Below the pieces are notes generated by a model. The model did not search any database. It was given only the letters and a program-made list of their open reading frames with translations, and was not told where the DNA came from. DNA of 33,863 nucleotides from Rhodobacter sp. (GTDB taxonomy: Bacteria; Pseudomonadota; Alphaproteobacteria; Rhodobacterales; Rhodobacteraceae), in contig PNJK01000038.1 of NCBI GenBank assembly GCA_013821825.1, positions 1 to 33,863 of the forward strand, in the 5' to 3' direction. Within the stretch, counting starts at the first letter, position 1; every line of letters starts with the position of its first letter. This document shows positions 10,201 to 17,399 of the stretch, piece by piece. The translations under genes were made by a program, and so were the position numbers.

Positions 10201-10528
10201 CCAGACGGACATCATCGTCGTCGCCCCATACAATGCTCAAGTGAATGCCCTCCGTGATGCGTTGCCCGATGGCATTCGCGTCGGCACAGTAGACAAGTTC
10301 CAGGGGCAAGAGGCGCCGGTCTGCCTCGTCTCGATGACCGCGTCCTCGGCCGAGGAAACGTCGCGAGGGATGGAGTTTCTGTTTTCGCTCAACCGGATCA
10401 ACGTGGCAGTTTCGCGCGCCAAGGGTCTTTCGCTGGTGTTCGGCGCACCGCGCCTGCGTGAGGCGAAATGCGAGACTATCGCACAAATGCGGCTGGTGAA
10501 TACTCTTTGTGGCCTGTCAGATTGGTGA
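7262..10528 (+). CDS. TM0106-type RecB nuclease/RNase H/SF1 helicase fusion
   Basis: This 1088-residue protein combines three parts. The RecB-like nuclease has GNWGGWSDFLE near 105-116, YEVADTKL near 128-135 and a cysteine cluster at 208, 211, 214 and 220 that could bind an iron-sulfur cluster as in Cas4-like enzymes. An RNase H-like exonuclease region begins YDIEGDP near 314-320. A C-terminal SF1 helicase has Walker A GPPGTGKT near 716, DEAGQ near 827, GDPRQLPQ, DKFQGQE and NRINVAVSRAK. It should process DNA ends by unwinding and cutting. I chose ATG 7262 because GGAG precedes it by 5 nt; frame-compatible starts at 7196 and 7199 have no such site. Its divergence from a WYL regulator suggests a regulated, possibly defensive role. 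The substrate is unknown. Confidence 0.88.
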   Translation: MRDVGGHMLFSATDLMRFMGCAHATTLDLSRLRGEGPDPREDSEDAALLQKQGDAHEAAHLARLGAAGRGIVEVARGDLVQNAATTRAALAAGPEVVFQGAFLSGNWGGWSDFLERVERPSALGAFSYEVADTKLKRRPHPKHVLQLVLYSDLLTEVQGVAPEFAHVELGDGTRATLRLADYSAYARMARARLEGFVANPTPTRPIPCADCGLCRWADHCESVWQTADSLFNVANISRGQVKKLEAAGIATMEALANLDYPVRGMAENTRLRLITQARLQHARKTGEPTFELRTPEPGKGFELLPEPQPGDIFYDIEGDPHFEGGLEYLHGVWFDGEFRAFWGHDHAAEAQALSELLSFFRDRLDAHPAARIYHYAAYEITALRRLTTKYGIGEAFLDRLLRERRFVDLFAVVRGGLIGSEANYSIKSMEAFYGRKRDGEVKTAGGSVVAYERWRETGDQQILDEIEDYNRVDCISTEELRDWLVGIRPTAPWPVLGQDAGPKEAEEDADTEALRSMLAASGLPQDRRDMLFSLGVFHKREAKPAQWAVFDSVGKDEDDLIDDLDALAGLEATGPVEQVKRSMARTYRFPQQETKLRRGRNATVPVVDGPPATVSIQEMDRTARQITVKAGAAKAHLLTDRLTLHPDWPLNTDVIAAALRDVIADQCGSRTYRAVDDLLSRTAPRLASGPLQSVTDPVAGTITAVAAMEETVLPVQGPPGTGKTYVTARAILALVRKGARVGVTSNSHEAIRNVLMGCLDALEDDDLPITLDLVHKTSSEDDGYPVGCAVRRTTSNDDAAGGQHVVGATAWFFTRDENVQAFDWLFVDEAGQVGLANMAAMGRAARNIVLVGDPRQLPQVIQGAHPEPANLSCLDWMLGEHATVPPDRGIFLPISRRMHPDVCRFISDQVYEGRLTSHPDTVRQSVTGAPFPEAGAFWVPVSHEGNAQIASEEVAAIQAATSELLRGTWTEKDGSSRPMRQTDIIVVAPYNAQVNALRDALPDGIRVGTVDKFQGQEAPVCLVSMTASSAEETSRGMEFLFSLNRINVAVSRAKGLSLVFGAPRLREAKCETIAQMRLVNTLCGLSDW

Positions 10529-10532
10529 CCAG

Positions 10533-10949
10533 ATGAACATCGAAAAGACTATTAGTGATCTGCCAAATACCGAAACGAGGAAACTCAAGGATCTGCTGGT
10601 GAACGCCAATAGGGTTCTAAGCAAAGATCCCAAGCACCTACAAGCTGCGTACTTGCGAGACGCTCTCACAGAAGAACTGGCACGACGCAAGGTTTCAAAC
10701 CGGACAAGAGTCGGCCCACTCTGGTGGGAGCCACATGATCCAGATGTTGCGGAATTTTTCGCCTACGATGAGGCACAGTCCACGATACCCGTGGCGGCGA
10801 TCTTCAAACGCGCCACTCATACGGCAACTCGCAAAGCAGTCTATTCGGTTCGGATCGGGGATCAAACCTTGGATGGCCAGTTTGAGGAGGTTGCCATGGC
10901 TCGCCGGGCGGGCTCAGAAGCATGGGAAAAGCGCCAAAAGCAAGTTTAG
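10533..10949 (+). CDS. Hypothetical protein, 138 aa
   Basis: I do not recognise this family. The protein starts MNIEKTISDLP 4 nt after the helicase stop. A helical N-terminal half (about 1-60, with a ladder of Leu/Ala and charged residues resembling a TPR-like helix pair) is followed by a compact C-terminal half with WWEPHDPDVAEFFAYDE. The ATG at 10533 is preferred to a GTG at 10509 that would overlap the helicase gene. The close spacing suggests cotranscription with the helicase, but base composition becomes more A/T-rich here, hinting at a different origin. Confidence 0.65.
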   Translation: MNIEKTISDLPNTETRKLKDLLVNANRVLSKDPKHLQAAYLRDALTEELARRKVSNRTRVGPLWWEPHDPDVAEFFAYDEAQSTIPVAAIFKRATHTATRKAVYSVRIGDQTLDGQFEEVAMARRAGSEAWEKRQKQV

Positions 10950-10983
10950 TCCGATGTTCGGACGCACGATCTGGAGGAAGAAG

Positions 10984-11313
10984 ATGAGTGAAGACAACTG
11001 GTTCGTATTGCGCCCGCAGAAGGCACAAGCGTTCGGCCGACCGGAGGGAAACGGGTTCCTTGTTCGGAAGGGTTCGACTGCCATGGTCAACGGCTCGCCG
11101 CGCGTTAAGCGCGATCGCGAAGAACGTGATCGGTTGGTGCGCCAAGGCGTTCTTGTTGTCGACAGTGATCCAGACCTCTATCGGTTTTCACGGGACCACA
11201 TTTTTGGAAGCCCGAGCATCGCCGGTGGCGTCGTAAAGGACGGCAACTGTAGCGGACCCCAAAGTTGGCGCAGACCCGCTGATGGCAAGACTTTGAAAGA
11301 AGCTGGCGGCTAA
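10984..11313 (+). CDS. DUF4357-domain protein
   Basis: This 109-residue protein carries GSPSIAGGVVKDGNCSG followed by SWRRPADGKTLKE in its C-terminal half. That is the pattern of DUF4357, a small domain of unknown function often fused to GIY-YIG nucleases or restriction-related proteins. Here it stands almost alone. The N-terminus (about 1-50, with KGSTAMVNGSPRVK) looks like a preceding small beta-rich unit. It begins 34 nt after the previous gene with an AGGAAGAAG ribosome site. The same reading frame stays mostly open downstream after its TAA, which is odd and is described with the next two entries. Confidence 0.7.
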   Translation: MSEDNWFVLRPQKAQAFGRPEGNGFLVRKGSTAMVNGSPRVKRDREERDRLVRQGVLVVDSDPDLYRFSRDHIFGSPSIAGGVVKDGNCSGPQSWRRPADGKTLKEAGG

Positions 11314-11367
11314 GGCATTGGCGTATGGAAGGCGATTTTACGGGAAACTGCTGCGTTACAAGAATTG

Positions 11368-11517
11368 ATGCCAGTCGTCGTCCCACTATGGACTGCGTCA
11401 GGCTCGGAGAAAGGCTGGTACTTGGACATGACGGTTGAGGCAGGGCTGGCGGTGATTGAACTAGGCGAACAAATGGACGCTGCGTCGTGGGATGAGTTCA
11501 TTGCCAGTGAGCTTTAG
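11368..11517 (+). CDS. Possible small ORF or 5' remnant of ATPase gene
   Basis: A 49-residue frame beginning MPVVVPLWTASG and ending ASWDEFIASEL has protein-like composition. It lies in the same frame as the DUF4357 gene before it and as the ATPase-like segment after its TAG (11515-11517). It could be a short gene, or the true N-terminus of the ATPase cut off by a nonsense codon. The ribosome site is weak. Confidence is low. Confidence 0.3.
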   Translation: MPVVVPLWTASGSEKGWYLDMTVEAGLAVIELGEQMDAASWDEFIASEL

Positions 11518-11596
11518 TCAACTTTTGACGCTTACCTGGCAAAACCTGCGTTTCTGCTAGGTCACTCCCGAACCGAGGCGCAGACTGCAGCAGACT

Positions 11597-13465
11597 ATGC
11601 GGGCCGCGAGCGAGACTGGTGGTGGCGGGCGCGTTCTCATCGAGGTCAACGGCAACACGCTCTTCGTAGCCAACACCGGCCAACATTTTCGAAAGCGTGG
11701 CGTTGCTGCGCTGATGACGGCCCATACCAGTGACAAACCAACGCGTGCCGCACGCATGATCGGCGCAAAGGGGTTGGGTTTTCGGGCAATTTTGAACTGG
11801 ACTGATGCACCAATAATCAGCAGCGGTTCGTTGGAGATCGGATTCTCCCGCATTCATGCCAAGGCAGTCGTTGAAAAACTCGCTGCCAACAACACCAAAA
11901 TCGCTTCAAACTTCTCTGAAACAAGCTTCAACCAGCCACCTTTGCTTGTTTTTCCAGCGACCGGGGATGAACTGGAGCGGCTTGGTGATGTCAGAACGAG
12001 CGAATTGCTGCAACATGCACGTACCCTCCGGGAGCAAGGGTATCACACCGTGATAGCCGCCCCGCTGCGCGACAATGGGGCGCTTCAACATCTCGTTGGA
12101 CAGGCCCGCCTTTTTGAGCCTAGCTTCCTGCTCTTTGTGGAGTCGCTCCAAGCCATCTGCATTCGTTTGCCTGACAGCGACGAGAAGAGATGGACAAAGG
12201 ACACCAAGGAAAACGGAGATGTTTCACTGGTCCTTGAGACCGACCAGGAAACCGTTGAACAGAAATGGATACTTCGGCAGCGCCGCGGGGGGATTGGTGA
12301 AGGCGAGGGCAGCAAAGAGTTTGAACTCGCAATAGCGCTGCGTCTGGATGCAAGTAACACTGCCAACAGGTTGCACAGCTACTTCCCGACATCGCTACCT
12401 TTGCCATTTTCAGGGCTGTTCCATGCAACTCTGGAACTCGACTCGAGCCGAAAGACAATCAACGAAGGCTCAGAGAAGAACCACGTGGTTTTGGCTGCGC
12501 TGGGACGTTTTCACGCGGAGGTTCTGGACGAACTCCGGGAATCGAAGCGGGTCACTGAACCGTTGAAGTGGCTATTTGCTCACCAACCTTTTCCTGATGC
12601 GCTCACGCCCGTGTCCGAAGCCTCTTGGGCCCGGGCCAGGCAACTGCCACTCGTGCGCTGTATGGACGGTTCTTGGCGGAGTTCAGATCAAGCAAGGGTC
12701 GGACCACCAGGCTATTCAAACTATCTTCCTCAGCGACTTTTTGGTCAACTAGCCTCATTGAGCGAGCCTGCGCACGAGGGCCTCTTGCGAAAAAGGCTGA
12801 AGGTGAGCGCATTAGGGTCAAAGGAGATTCTGGCGATACTGCGGGAGGCCGACCTCAGCCTCGTTGAACGCGCCAAGGCAATTTCGGGTATTGCCCAGTC
12901 CCTGCCAGAGGACTTTCACGATAGCAGGCTTCTGATCGATTTGCAGGGCAAGAGTATGCCCTCGACAGTAACGGCGTTCCCTCCTCCGACAGATGAGGTT
13001 AAGCGCCAAAGTCTACCCACCTGGGCAAACGCACGCTTTATTCATCCGGACCTTTGGTCGGCACTTTTGACCTCGGTCACTGGCAATACTCTTCGTGAGA
13101 AGCTTCATGCACTCAAAGGGTTCCGAGTGGTGGAGTATAGTGCCGACGCGGTGATAGCTGCCTTGCGTAGCCGGGTCACCGAACTTCTCAAAAAAAAGAA
13201 GAGTAATTCGGACCGCTTACAGGCCAGTTTCTTGGCGGCAGTTTATTCTTTGCATGACCAAAACAGAAACAGACCACCTGGTGCCTTCCGCGTACGCTGC
13301 CAAGACGGGGAGTGGCGAGATATTGCAACAGTACATCTTTCGGAATCGTTTGGTCAAATTGGACGGATTACCGCTGCCCTGTATCAAGGGAACATCCGAT
13401 CTTCTCGCTTTCTACCAAGCCTGACACGCGGGTCAGGGAGTACGAGCATAACGGCATCAAGATAG
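11597..13465 (+). pseudogene. Broken sacsin/GHKL-like ATPase gene
   Basis: The surviving frame begins at residues matching the middle of a GHKL ATPase fold: VLIEVNGNTLFVANTG (ATP-lid strand and G1-like box) and GAKGLGFRAI (G2 box). About 550 further residues of unknown fold follow. The essential N-box helix with the Mg-binding Asn is absent. Upstream, in another frame, 11518-11592 reads AYLAKPAFLLGHSRTEAQT then DYAGRE, which resembles the segment expected just before the N-box. A short frame-changing deletion therefore seems to have removed it. The 3' end is also lost: after about 13385 the sequence becomes repA. I read this as a decayed gene; a chance that the truncated ORF is still expressed remains. 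Its composition is more A/T-rich than the flanking DNA. Confidence 0.65.
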
Positions 13466-14316
13466 CGATTAAGCCGTCTGTCGATGGCCTAGCAACGGTC
13501 CATGACCGTGATGTGCTGATCTACTGCATCAGTCAGCTTATGACAGCTTTGAACGAGGGCAAGGAGGTTTCGCAGGTCGTCCGGTTCCGCGCCTTCGACA
13601 TGCTCGTTGCTACAAATCGGAACACGGCAGGCTCTGGTTATGGCCAGCTGAAGGCCGCACTCGAACGGCTTGCCGGTACGAGGATCAGCACAAATATCGT
13701 CACTGGTGGCAAGGAAGTTTTCCGAACTTTCGGCCTGATCGAAAGCGCTGAAGTTGTGCGGGAAACCCGTGACGGGCGCATGCAGGAAGTCGAGATCAAG
13801 CTTTCAGACTGGGTGTTCAATGCTATCAGGTCCAAGGAAGTGCTGACGCTGCACCGAGACTATTTCCGGCTGCGTAAGCCCCTCGAACGCCGCATCTATG
13901 AGATTGCCCGCAAGCACTGCGGCGCACAGAAGGAATGGCGGGTTAGTTTGGCGCTGCTTCAGAAGAAGTGCGGGTCAAACTCTACGCTCCGGGAGTTTCG
14001 GCGACTGGTCCTGAATATCGTGCGCGAGGACCGCGAGCACGATCACATGCCGGACTACTCGATTACGTTTGACGAACAAGACGACATGATTGCCTTCACA
14101 AACCGCCAAGGCGTTAAGATGGTGCTTCCGCAAGCGACGGCACCGCAGCTCGACGCGGATGTCTATGAGACAGCGCGGATGCTCGCGCCTGGCTTTGACG
14201 TACATTTTCTGGAACGCGAGTGGCGAAGCTGGCTGCCTGAAACCCCGCGAAATCCTGAAGCCGCTTTCCTTGGGTTCTGCCGCAAGTGGATGCAGAACAG
14301 AAAAGATACCGGATAA
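13312..14316 (+). CDS. repA: Plasmid replication initiator RepA (RPA family), chimeric 5' end
   Basis: From EHPIFSLSTKP (about 13391) the product matches the alphaproteobacterial replication initiator family PF10134. Diagnostic stretches are YEHNGIKIAIKPS, DRDVLIYCISQLM, RLAGTRISTNIVTGG and LERRIYEIARKHCG. It should bind the plasmid origin and start replication. The first 26 codons from GTG 13312 are the ATPase gene read in another frame, and no other usual start codon lies between 13315 and the RepA homology. The native N-terminus is therefore missing or replaced. GGGGA directly abuts the GTG, a poor spacing. It converges on the parA operon with only 2 nt between stop codons. Function as an active initiator is uncertain. 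Confidence 0.85.
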   Translation: MARYCNSTSFGIVWSNWTDYRCPVSREHPIFSLSTKPDTRVREYEHNGIKIAIKPSVDGLATVHDRDVLIYCISQLMTALNEGKEVSQVVRFRAFDMLVATNRNTAGSGYGQLKAALERLAGTRISTNIVTGGKEVFRTFGLIESAEVVRETRDGRMQEVEIKLSDWVFNAIRSKEVLTLHRDYFRLRKPLERRIYEIARKHCGAQKEWRVSLALLQKKCGSNSTLREFRRLVLNIVREDREHDHMPDYSITFDEQDDMIAFTNRQGVKMVLPQATAPQLDADVYETARMLAPGFDVHFLEREWRSWLPETPRNPEAAFLGFCRKWMQNRKDTG

Positions 14317-14333
14317 TTTTATATACCGGATTT
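14305..14333. repeat. CCGGAT repeats, distal end of par operon
   Basis: Two direct copies, GATACCGGATA (14305-14315) and TATACCGGATT (14322-14332), straddle the convergent stop codons of repA and the small partition gene. Related copies lie before parA at 15294-15319. They may be binding sites for the small DNA-binding protein or an iteron-like element. The repeats are seen; the role is inferred. Confidence 0.4.
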
Positions 14334-14615
14334 GTTTTTATACAATGCCCAAGCCTCTTCGATGATGACGCCTTGCTGCACCCCCCTGCGCTTGGCTTCG
14401 TTGGCGATTTCATCTGAAACGCCGGGCAGCACCTTGGCATGCACTTGCCCTGTGCGGGGGCTGGGTTTCCGCCCACGCCGTTTTTGCCTGTCGCGCGGCA
14501 CGAAGCCCAGCTCTTCCCCGGCACGCTCAGCCTTTTCAATTGCCTGCGGGCTACTGTCCTTCTCGCGGCTTTTCAGACGGCCAAGGTCAATGTTGAAGGC
14601 CTTCCCATCCGACAT
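14319..14615 (-). CDS. Small partition/stability protein, RHH-like
   Basis: The 98-residue basic protein is encoded 1 nt after parA. It has a lysine/arginine-rich, flexible N-terminal half, typical of a DNA- or ParA-contacting tail. Its C-terminal half, GQVHAKVLPGVSDEIANEAK onward, reads as a strand plus two helices, the layout of ribbon-helix-helix DNA-binding proteins. In small alphaproteobacterial plasmids such proteins act as the ParB-type partner of ParA and repress the operon. An AGGGGG ribosome site lies inside the parA 3' end. The fold is inferred from the pattern only; the operon position is the stronger evidence. Confidence 0.7.
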   Translation of the reverse strand: MSDGKAFNIDLGRLKSREKDSSPQAIEKAERAGEELGFVPRDRQKRRGRKPSPRTGQVHAKVLPGVSDEIANEAKRRGVQQGVIIEEAWALYKNKSGI

Positions 14616-14616
14616 A

Positions 14617-15276
14617 TCAAACCCCCTCGGTCAAACGTTTGTAGACGGCCTGAGCGAACTGCGCCGCGTTCTCTATCGCACCGTCCATATTGCCTTGGGC
14701 GGGCATGTTTCGAAGGTTTCCGCCGAACTCAAAGAGCGCCGAGAATGCCGCGCGCTCCATAAGCGGCGGATTGATCAGATCGACACCCTGCCCTGCCAAC
14801 GACTCTGCGATGCCGCTATGCTGTTTGGACCGGATGGCCTTGGTCATCGTGAAGACTACGGCATGCGGTATCTTGCGATCCAGCGCCTCCTCCTCCTCGG
14901 CGATGAGCTGAAGCGCTCTGACCCCGATTGTAGCATCAAGCGTCGTGGCCCTCATGGGGGTAATCACCAGGTCACCTTGGGAAATGGCCCTAGATACAAG
15001 GCGTGATGCAACGCCCTCAAGGTCAACGACCACGATCTGGCCGTCTGTGTCGTACTGCTTGATGGTCTTCACGATGTCAGATTCTGTGACGTTAGACAGT
15101 ACCTTTATCCGGTCAGGCAAGGCTCCTCGGTCTGCCCACAGGGTCAGGGAATGGTTAGGGTCGCAGTCCAGCATGACCACATCGGCACCGGCATGGGCCA
15201 GTTCCGTCCCAAGGATAATGGCCGCAGTAGATTTCCCGGCCCCGCCCTTAGGTGATGCGATAACGACAGTTGGCAT
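14617..15276 (-). CDS. parA: ParA-family partition ATPase
   Basis: This Walker-type ATPase moves plasmid copies to daughter cells. The 219-residue protein starts MPTVVIASPKGGAGKST with the deviant Walker A KGGAGKST at 10-17. It has LDCDPNHSL (Walker A') and VVVDLEG (Walker B region), and its short length is typical of small ParA proteins without an N-terminal HTH. I chose ATG 15276 because GGAG sits 6-7 nt upstream; the ATG at 15288 would overlap that ribosome site. It is the first gene of a two-gene operon with the RHH-like partner. Without its own HTH, regulation probably falls to that partner acting at the repeats just upstream. Confidence 0.93.
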   Translation of the reverse strand: MPTVVIASPKGGAGKSTAAIILGTELAHAGADVVMLDCDPNHSLTLWADRGALPDRIKVLSNVTESDIVKTIKQYDTDGQIVVVDLEGVASRLVSRAISQGDLVITPMRATTLDATIGVRALQLIAEEEEALDRKIPHAVVFTMTKAIRSKQHSGIAESLAGQGVDLINPPLMERAAFSALFEFGGNLRNMPAQGNMDGAIENAAQFAQAVYKRLTEGV

Positions 15277-15293
15277 GGCGAACTCCATATAAT

Positions 15294-15319
15294 CCGATAT
15301 TTATACTAACCGGATATTT
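15294..15319. repeat. CCG(G)ATATTT repeats upstream of parA
   Basis: CCGATATTT (15294-15302) and CCGGATATTT (15310-15319) are direct repeats 16 bases apart in an A/T-rich stretch just before parA. They resemble the copies at 14305-14333. This placement suits a partition site and autoregulatory operator. Function is inferred. Confidence 0.45.
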
Positions 15320-15346
15320 GAAATTATCCAATAAGAAAATTCAGGC

Positions 15347-15388
15347 CGTATAGCGCAACTTGACACTATACGACTGACGGCATATCTT
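15347..15388 (+). promoter_or_regulatory. higBA promoter with overlapping inverted-repeat operator
   Basis: A -35 box TTGACA (15360-15365) and a -10-like TATCTT (15383-15388) are spaced by 17 bases. A perfect inverted repeat CGTATAG (15347-15353) / CTATACG (15366-15372) brackets the -35 box, the expected place for HigA repression. The -10 box ends only 5 bases before the higB ATG, which suggests a leaderless or near-leaderless toxin mRNA, or a further promoter upstream. Confidence 0.6.
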
Positions 15389-15393
15389 TGGGC

Positions 15394-15684
15394 ATGCGAA
15401 TTCGGAATGTGCTTCACAAGGGCCTGCGCCGCTTCATCGAAGCGGATGACACGTCAGGCCTTCAGTCAGCGGTGGTTGAAAAACTGCGCCGCATCCTGTC
15501 GTTCCTGCAGGACATGGAGCGTGAAGAAGAGCTGCGGACGGTGCCAAGCTGGAAGGCTCACCAGATGACCGGCGACCGCAAAGGGACCTGGAGCTTGTTT
15601 GTCACCAAGAACTGGCGGCTGACATTCCGGATCGACAAGGACGAAGTCGAAATCATCGACCTCGACTATGAAGACTACCACTAG
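15394..15684 (+). CDS. higB: HigB-type toxin (RelE superfamily mRNase)
   Basis: This 96-residue toxin of the HigB/plasmid-killer family cleaves mRNA on the ribosome when its antitoxin is lost. It starts MRIRNVLHKGLRRFIE and shows the family pattern GLRRFIEADDTSGL, then KGTWSLFVTKNWRLTFRID and the acidic end DLDYEDYH. The length is normal. ATG 15394 is preferred to TTG 15388. The toxin-first order and the antitoxin 9 nt downstream are typical for higBA. It helps retain the plasmid carrying repA and parA next door. Confidence 0.9.
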   Translation: MRIRNVLHKGLRRFIEADDTSGLQSAVVEKLRRILSFLQDMEREEELRTVPSWKAHQMTGDRKGTWSLFVTKNWRLTFRIDKDEVEIIDLDYEDYH

Positions 15685-15693
15685 GAGATGGCC

Positions 15694-16026
15694 ATGACCG
15701 TGATGCGTGAAATTCGGATGATGAACCCGGCTCATCCTGGCGGGTTCATAAAGAGCGAGATTGTCGAAGCTCTCGATCTGTCTGTGACGCGAGCTGCTGA
15801 AGTGCTCGGCGTCACCCGTGCAGCGCTTTCGGCGTTGCTGAACGAGCGGTCGCACCTGTCGCCGGAAATGGCGCTTCGGATCGAGAAGGCGTTCGGCGTC
15901 TCCATGGACACGCTGATGCGGATGCAGAACAGCTATGACATTGCCCAAACGCGAAAGCGGGCAGGGGAGATCAATGTTACGCGGTTCTCAGAAGAGCTGC
16001 GCAACACCGGCCACCAGCCTCAATAA
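15694..16026 (+). CDS. higA: HigA antitoxin (XRE-family HTH)
   Basis: This 110-residue antitoxin neutralises HigB and represses the operon. MNPAHPGGFIKSEIVEALDLSVTRAAEVLGVTRAALSALLNERSHLSPEMALRIEKAFG, described here by its ends MNPAHPGG and RIEKAFG at about 9-68, is the classical HigA HTH region. ATG 15694 is chosen because AGGAG ends 6 nt upstream; the ATG at 15688 directly abuts that site. Co-transcribed with higB. The C-terminus is slightly extended and polar. Confidence 0.9.
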   Translation: MTVMREIRMMNPAHPGGFIKSEIVEALDLSVTRAAEVLGVTRAALSALLNERSHLSPEMALRIEKAFGVSMDTLMRMQNSYDIAQTRKRAGEINVTRFSEELRNTGHQPQ

Positions 16027-16178
16027 GTTTTGAAACAACCGCTCGGTCAACCTGCGGATAAGCAACGCTTCCGGCCACATCGCCCAGTGGTTTCTCTTAT
16101 GTTCTTGCATTAAGGGAATCTTAGCGCCACAGTGTCAAAAATATTCCCAGAGACATGGGGACAGGGAGTGTGGGCAGT

Positions 16179-17399
16179 ATGACCGAATTTGATATGCTGA
16201 TTCAGCAGACAGGCTGGACTGTGCCTGAGGCGGCGAAAGTGCTGGGGTACTCAGAAGGCCATCTGTACCGCTGGAAGCGGGGCGAAGAGACCCCGAGAGA
16301 AGGCGTTATCAACCTGCTGAAGATGCAGATTGCCGGGCGCAAAGCAGTTCAGAACGACGGGGCATTCACCTTCATCGACCTCTTCGCCGGGATTGGTGGC
16401 CTGCGCAAGGCCATGGAAAGCGCCGGGGGCCGCTGCGTCTTTACGTCGGAGTGGGATGCTTTCGCCCAGAAAACCTATCATGCCAACTTCCCTGACAACC
16501 GGCCAATCGCTGGCGATATCCGCGAAGTGGATGCCGCCGCTATCCCCGAGCATGATGTGCTGGTGGCAGGCTTTCCATGTCAGCCGTTTTCCATCGCCGG
16601 GGTCTCAAAGAAGAACGCCCTCGGGCGGTTGCACGGGTTCCAGGATGAAACACAGGGCACGCTGTTCTTCGATGTACTGCGTGTCCTGATGCACCACCGC
16701 CCGGCGGCGTTCCTGCTGGAAAACGTTAAGAACCTCAAAAGCCATGACAAAGGCCGGACCTTCGAAGTGATCCGGCGCAAGCTGACGGAAGAGCTGGGCT
16801 ATACTTTGCACACCCGGATCATTGATGCCGCCAATTTCGTACCACAGCACCGCGAGCGAATTGTGATGGTCGGGTTCCGGGAAAACACTGGGTTCTCTCA
16901 TGACGATCTGGTCCTGCCGGGCAGGGCAGGTCGGGGTATGCGCGATGTGCTGCACCCGGAGAATGGCTCAGAAGCCCCTGAGAGCCATTTCACGATAGGG
17001 CCTGATGCAAAGGTGAGCGACAAGTACACCCTGACCGATAAGCTCTGGCAGTATCTGCAAGGCTACGCGGCAAAGCACAAAGCAGCGGGCAACGGATTTG
17101 GCTTCGGGCTGGTGGATGGCGACAGCATCTCGCGGACGCTGTCAGCACGCTACTACAAAGACGGATCGGAGATCCTTGTCAGCAGGGGAACCGGTAACAA
17201 TCCACGCCGCCTGACGCCGCGCGAGTGCGCGCGCCTGATGGGCTATGATGACAGCTTCCGCATCCCTGTTTCGGACACGCAGGCCTATAAGCAGTTCGGA
17301 AACTCGGTCGCGGTGCCGGTCTTTGCCGAAGTGGCCCGTCTGATGCGGCCGCATATTCTGGCGCTGACCGAAGGGCCGGGCCTGCGCAAAGTTGGCTGA
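16179..17399 (+). CDS. DNA C5-cytosine methyltransferase with N-terminal HTH
   Basis: It methylates cytosine at carbon 5 to protect host DNA from the adjacent restriction enzyme. Of 406 residues, the first 55 or so form an HTH ([21 protein letters not shown]). The conserved motifs follow in order: [21 protein letters not shown] with the catalytic cysteine, [29 protein letters not shown] and [11 protein letters not shown]. The variable target-recognition region lies between VIII and IX. The HTH probably allows autoregulation, as in some C5 enzymes. ATG 16179 with GGGAG 10 nt upstream is favoured over 16155. A Vsr and an MvaI/BcnI-family enzyme follow, so CCWGG or CCSGG are plausible targets, by inference only. 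Confidence 0.95.
   Translation: MTEFDMLIQQTGWTVPEAAKVLGYSEGHLYRWKRGEETPREGVINLLKMQIAGRKAVQNDGAFTFIDLFAGIGGLRKAMESAGGRCVFTSEWDAFAQKTYHANFPDNRPIAGDIREVDAAAIPEHDVLVAGFPCQPFSIAGVSKKNALGRLHGFQDETQGTLFFDVLRVLMHHRPAAFLLENVKNLKSHDKGRTFEVIRRKLTEELGYTLHTRIIDAANFVPQHRERIVMVGFRENTGFSHDDLVLPGRAGRGMRDVLHPENGSEAPESHFTIGPDAKVSDKYTLTDKLWQYLQGYAAKHKAAGNGFGFGLVDGDSISRTLSARYYKDGSEILVSRGTGNNPRRLTPRECARLMGYDDSFRIPVSDTQAYKQFGNSVAVPVFAEVARLMRPHILALTEGPGLRKVG

Noticed and set aside
14332-15006. Plus-strand frame opposite parA and the partition gene
   Set aside because: It is antisense to both; composition is Ser/Arg-rich shadow-like.
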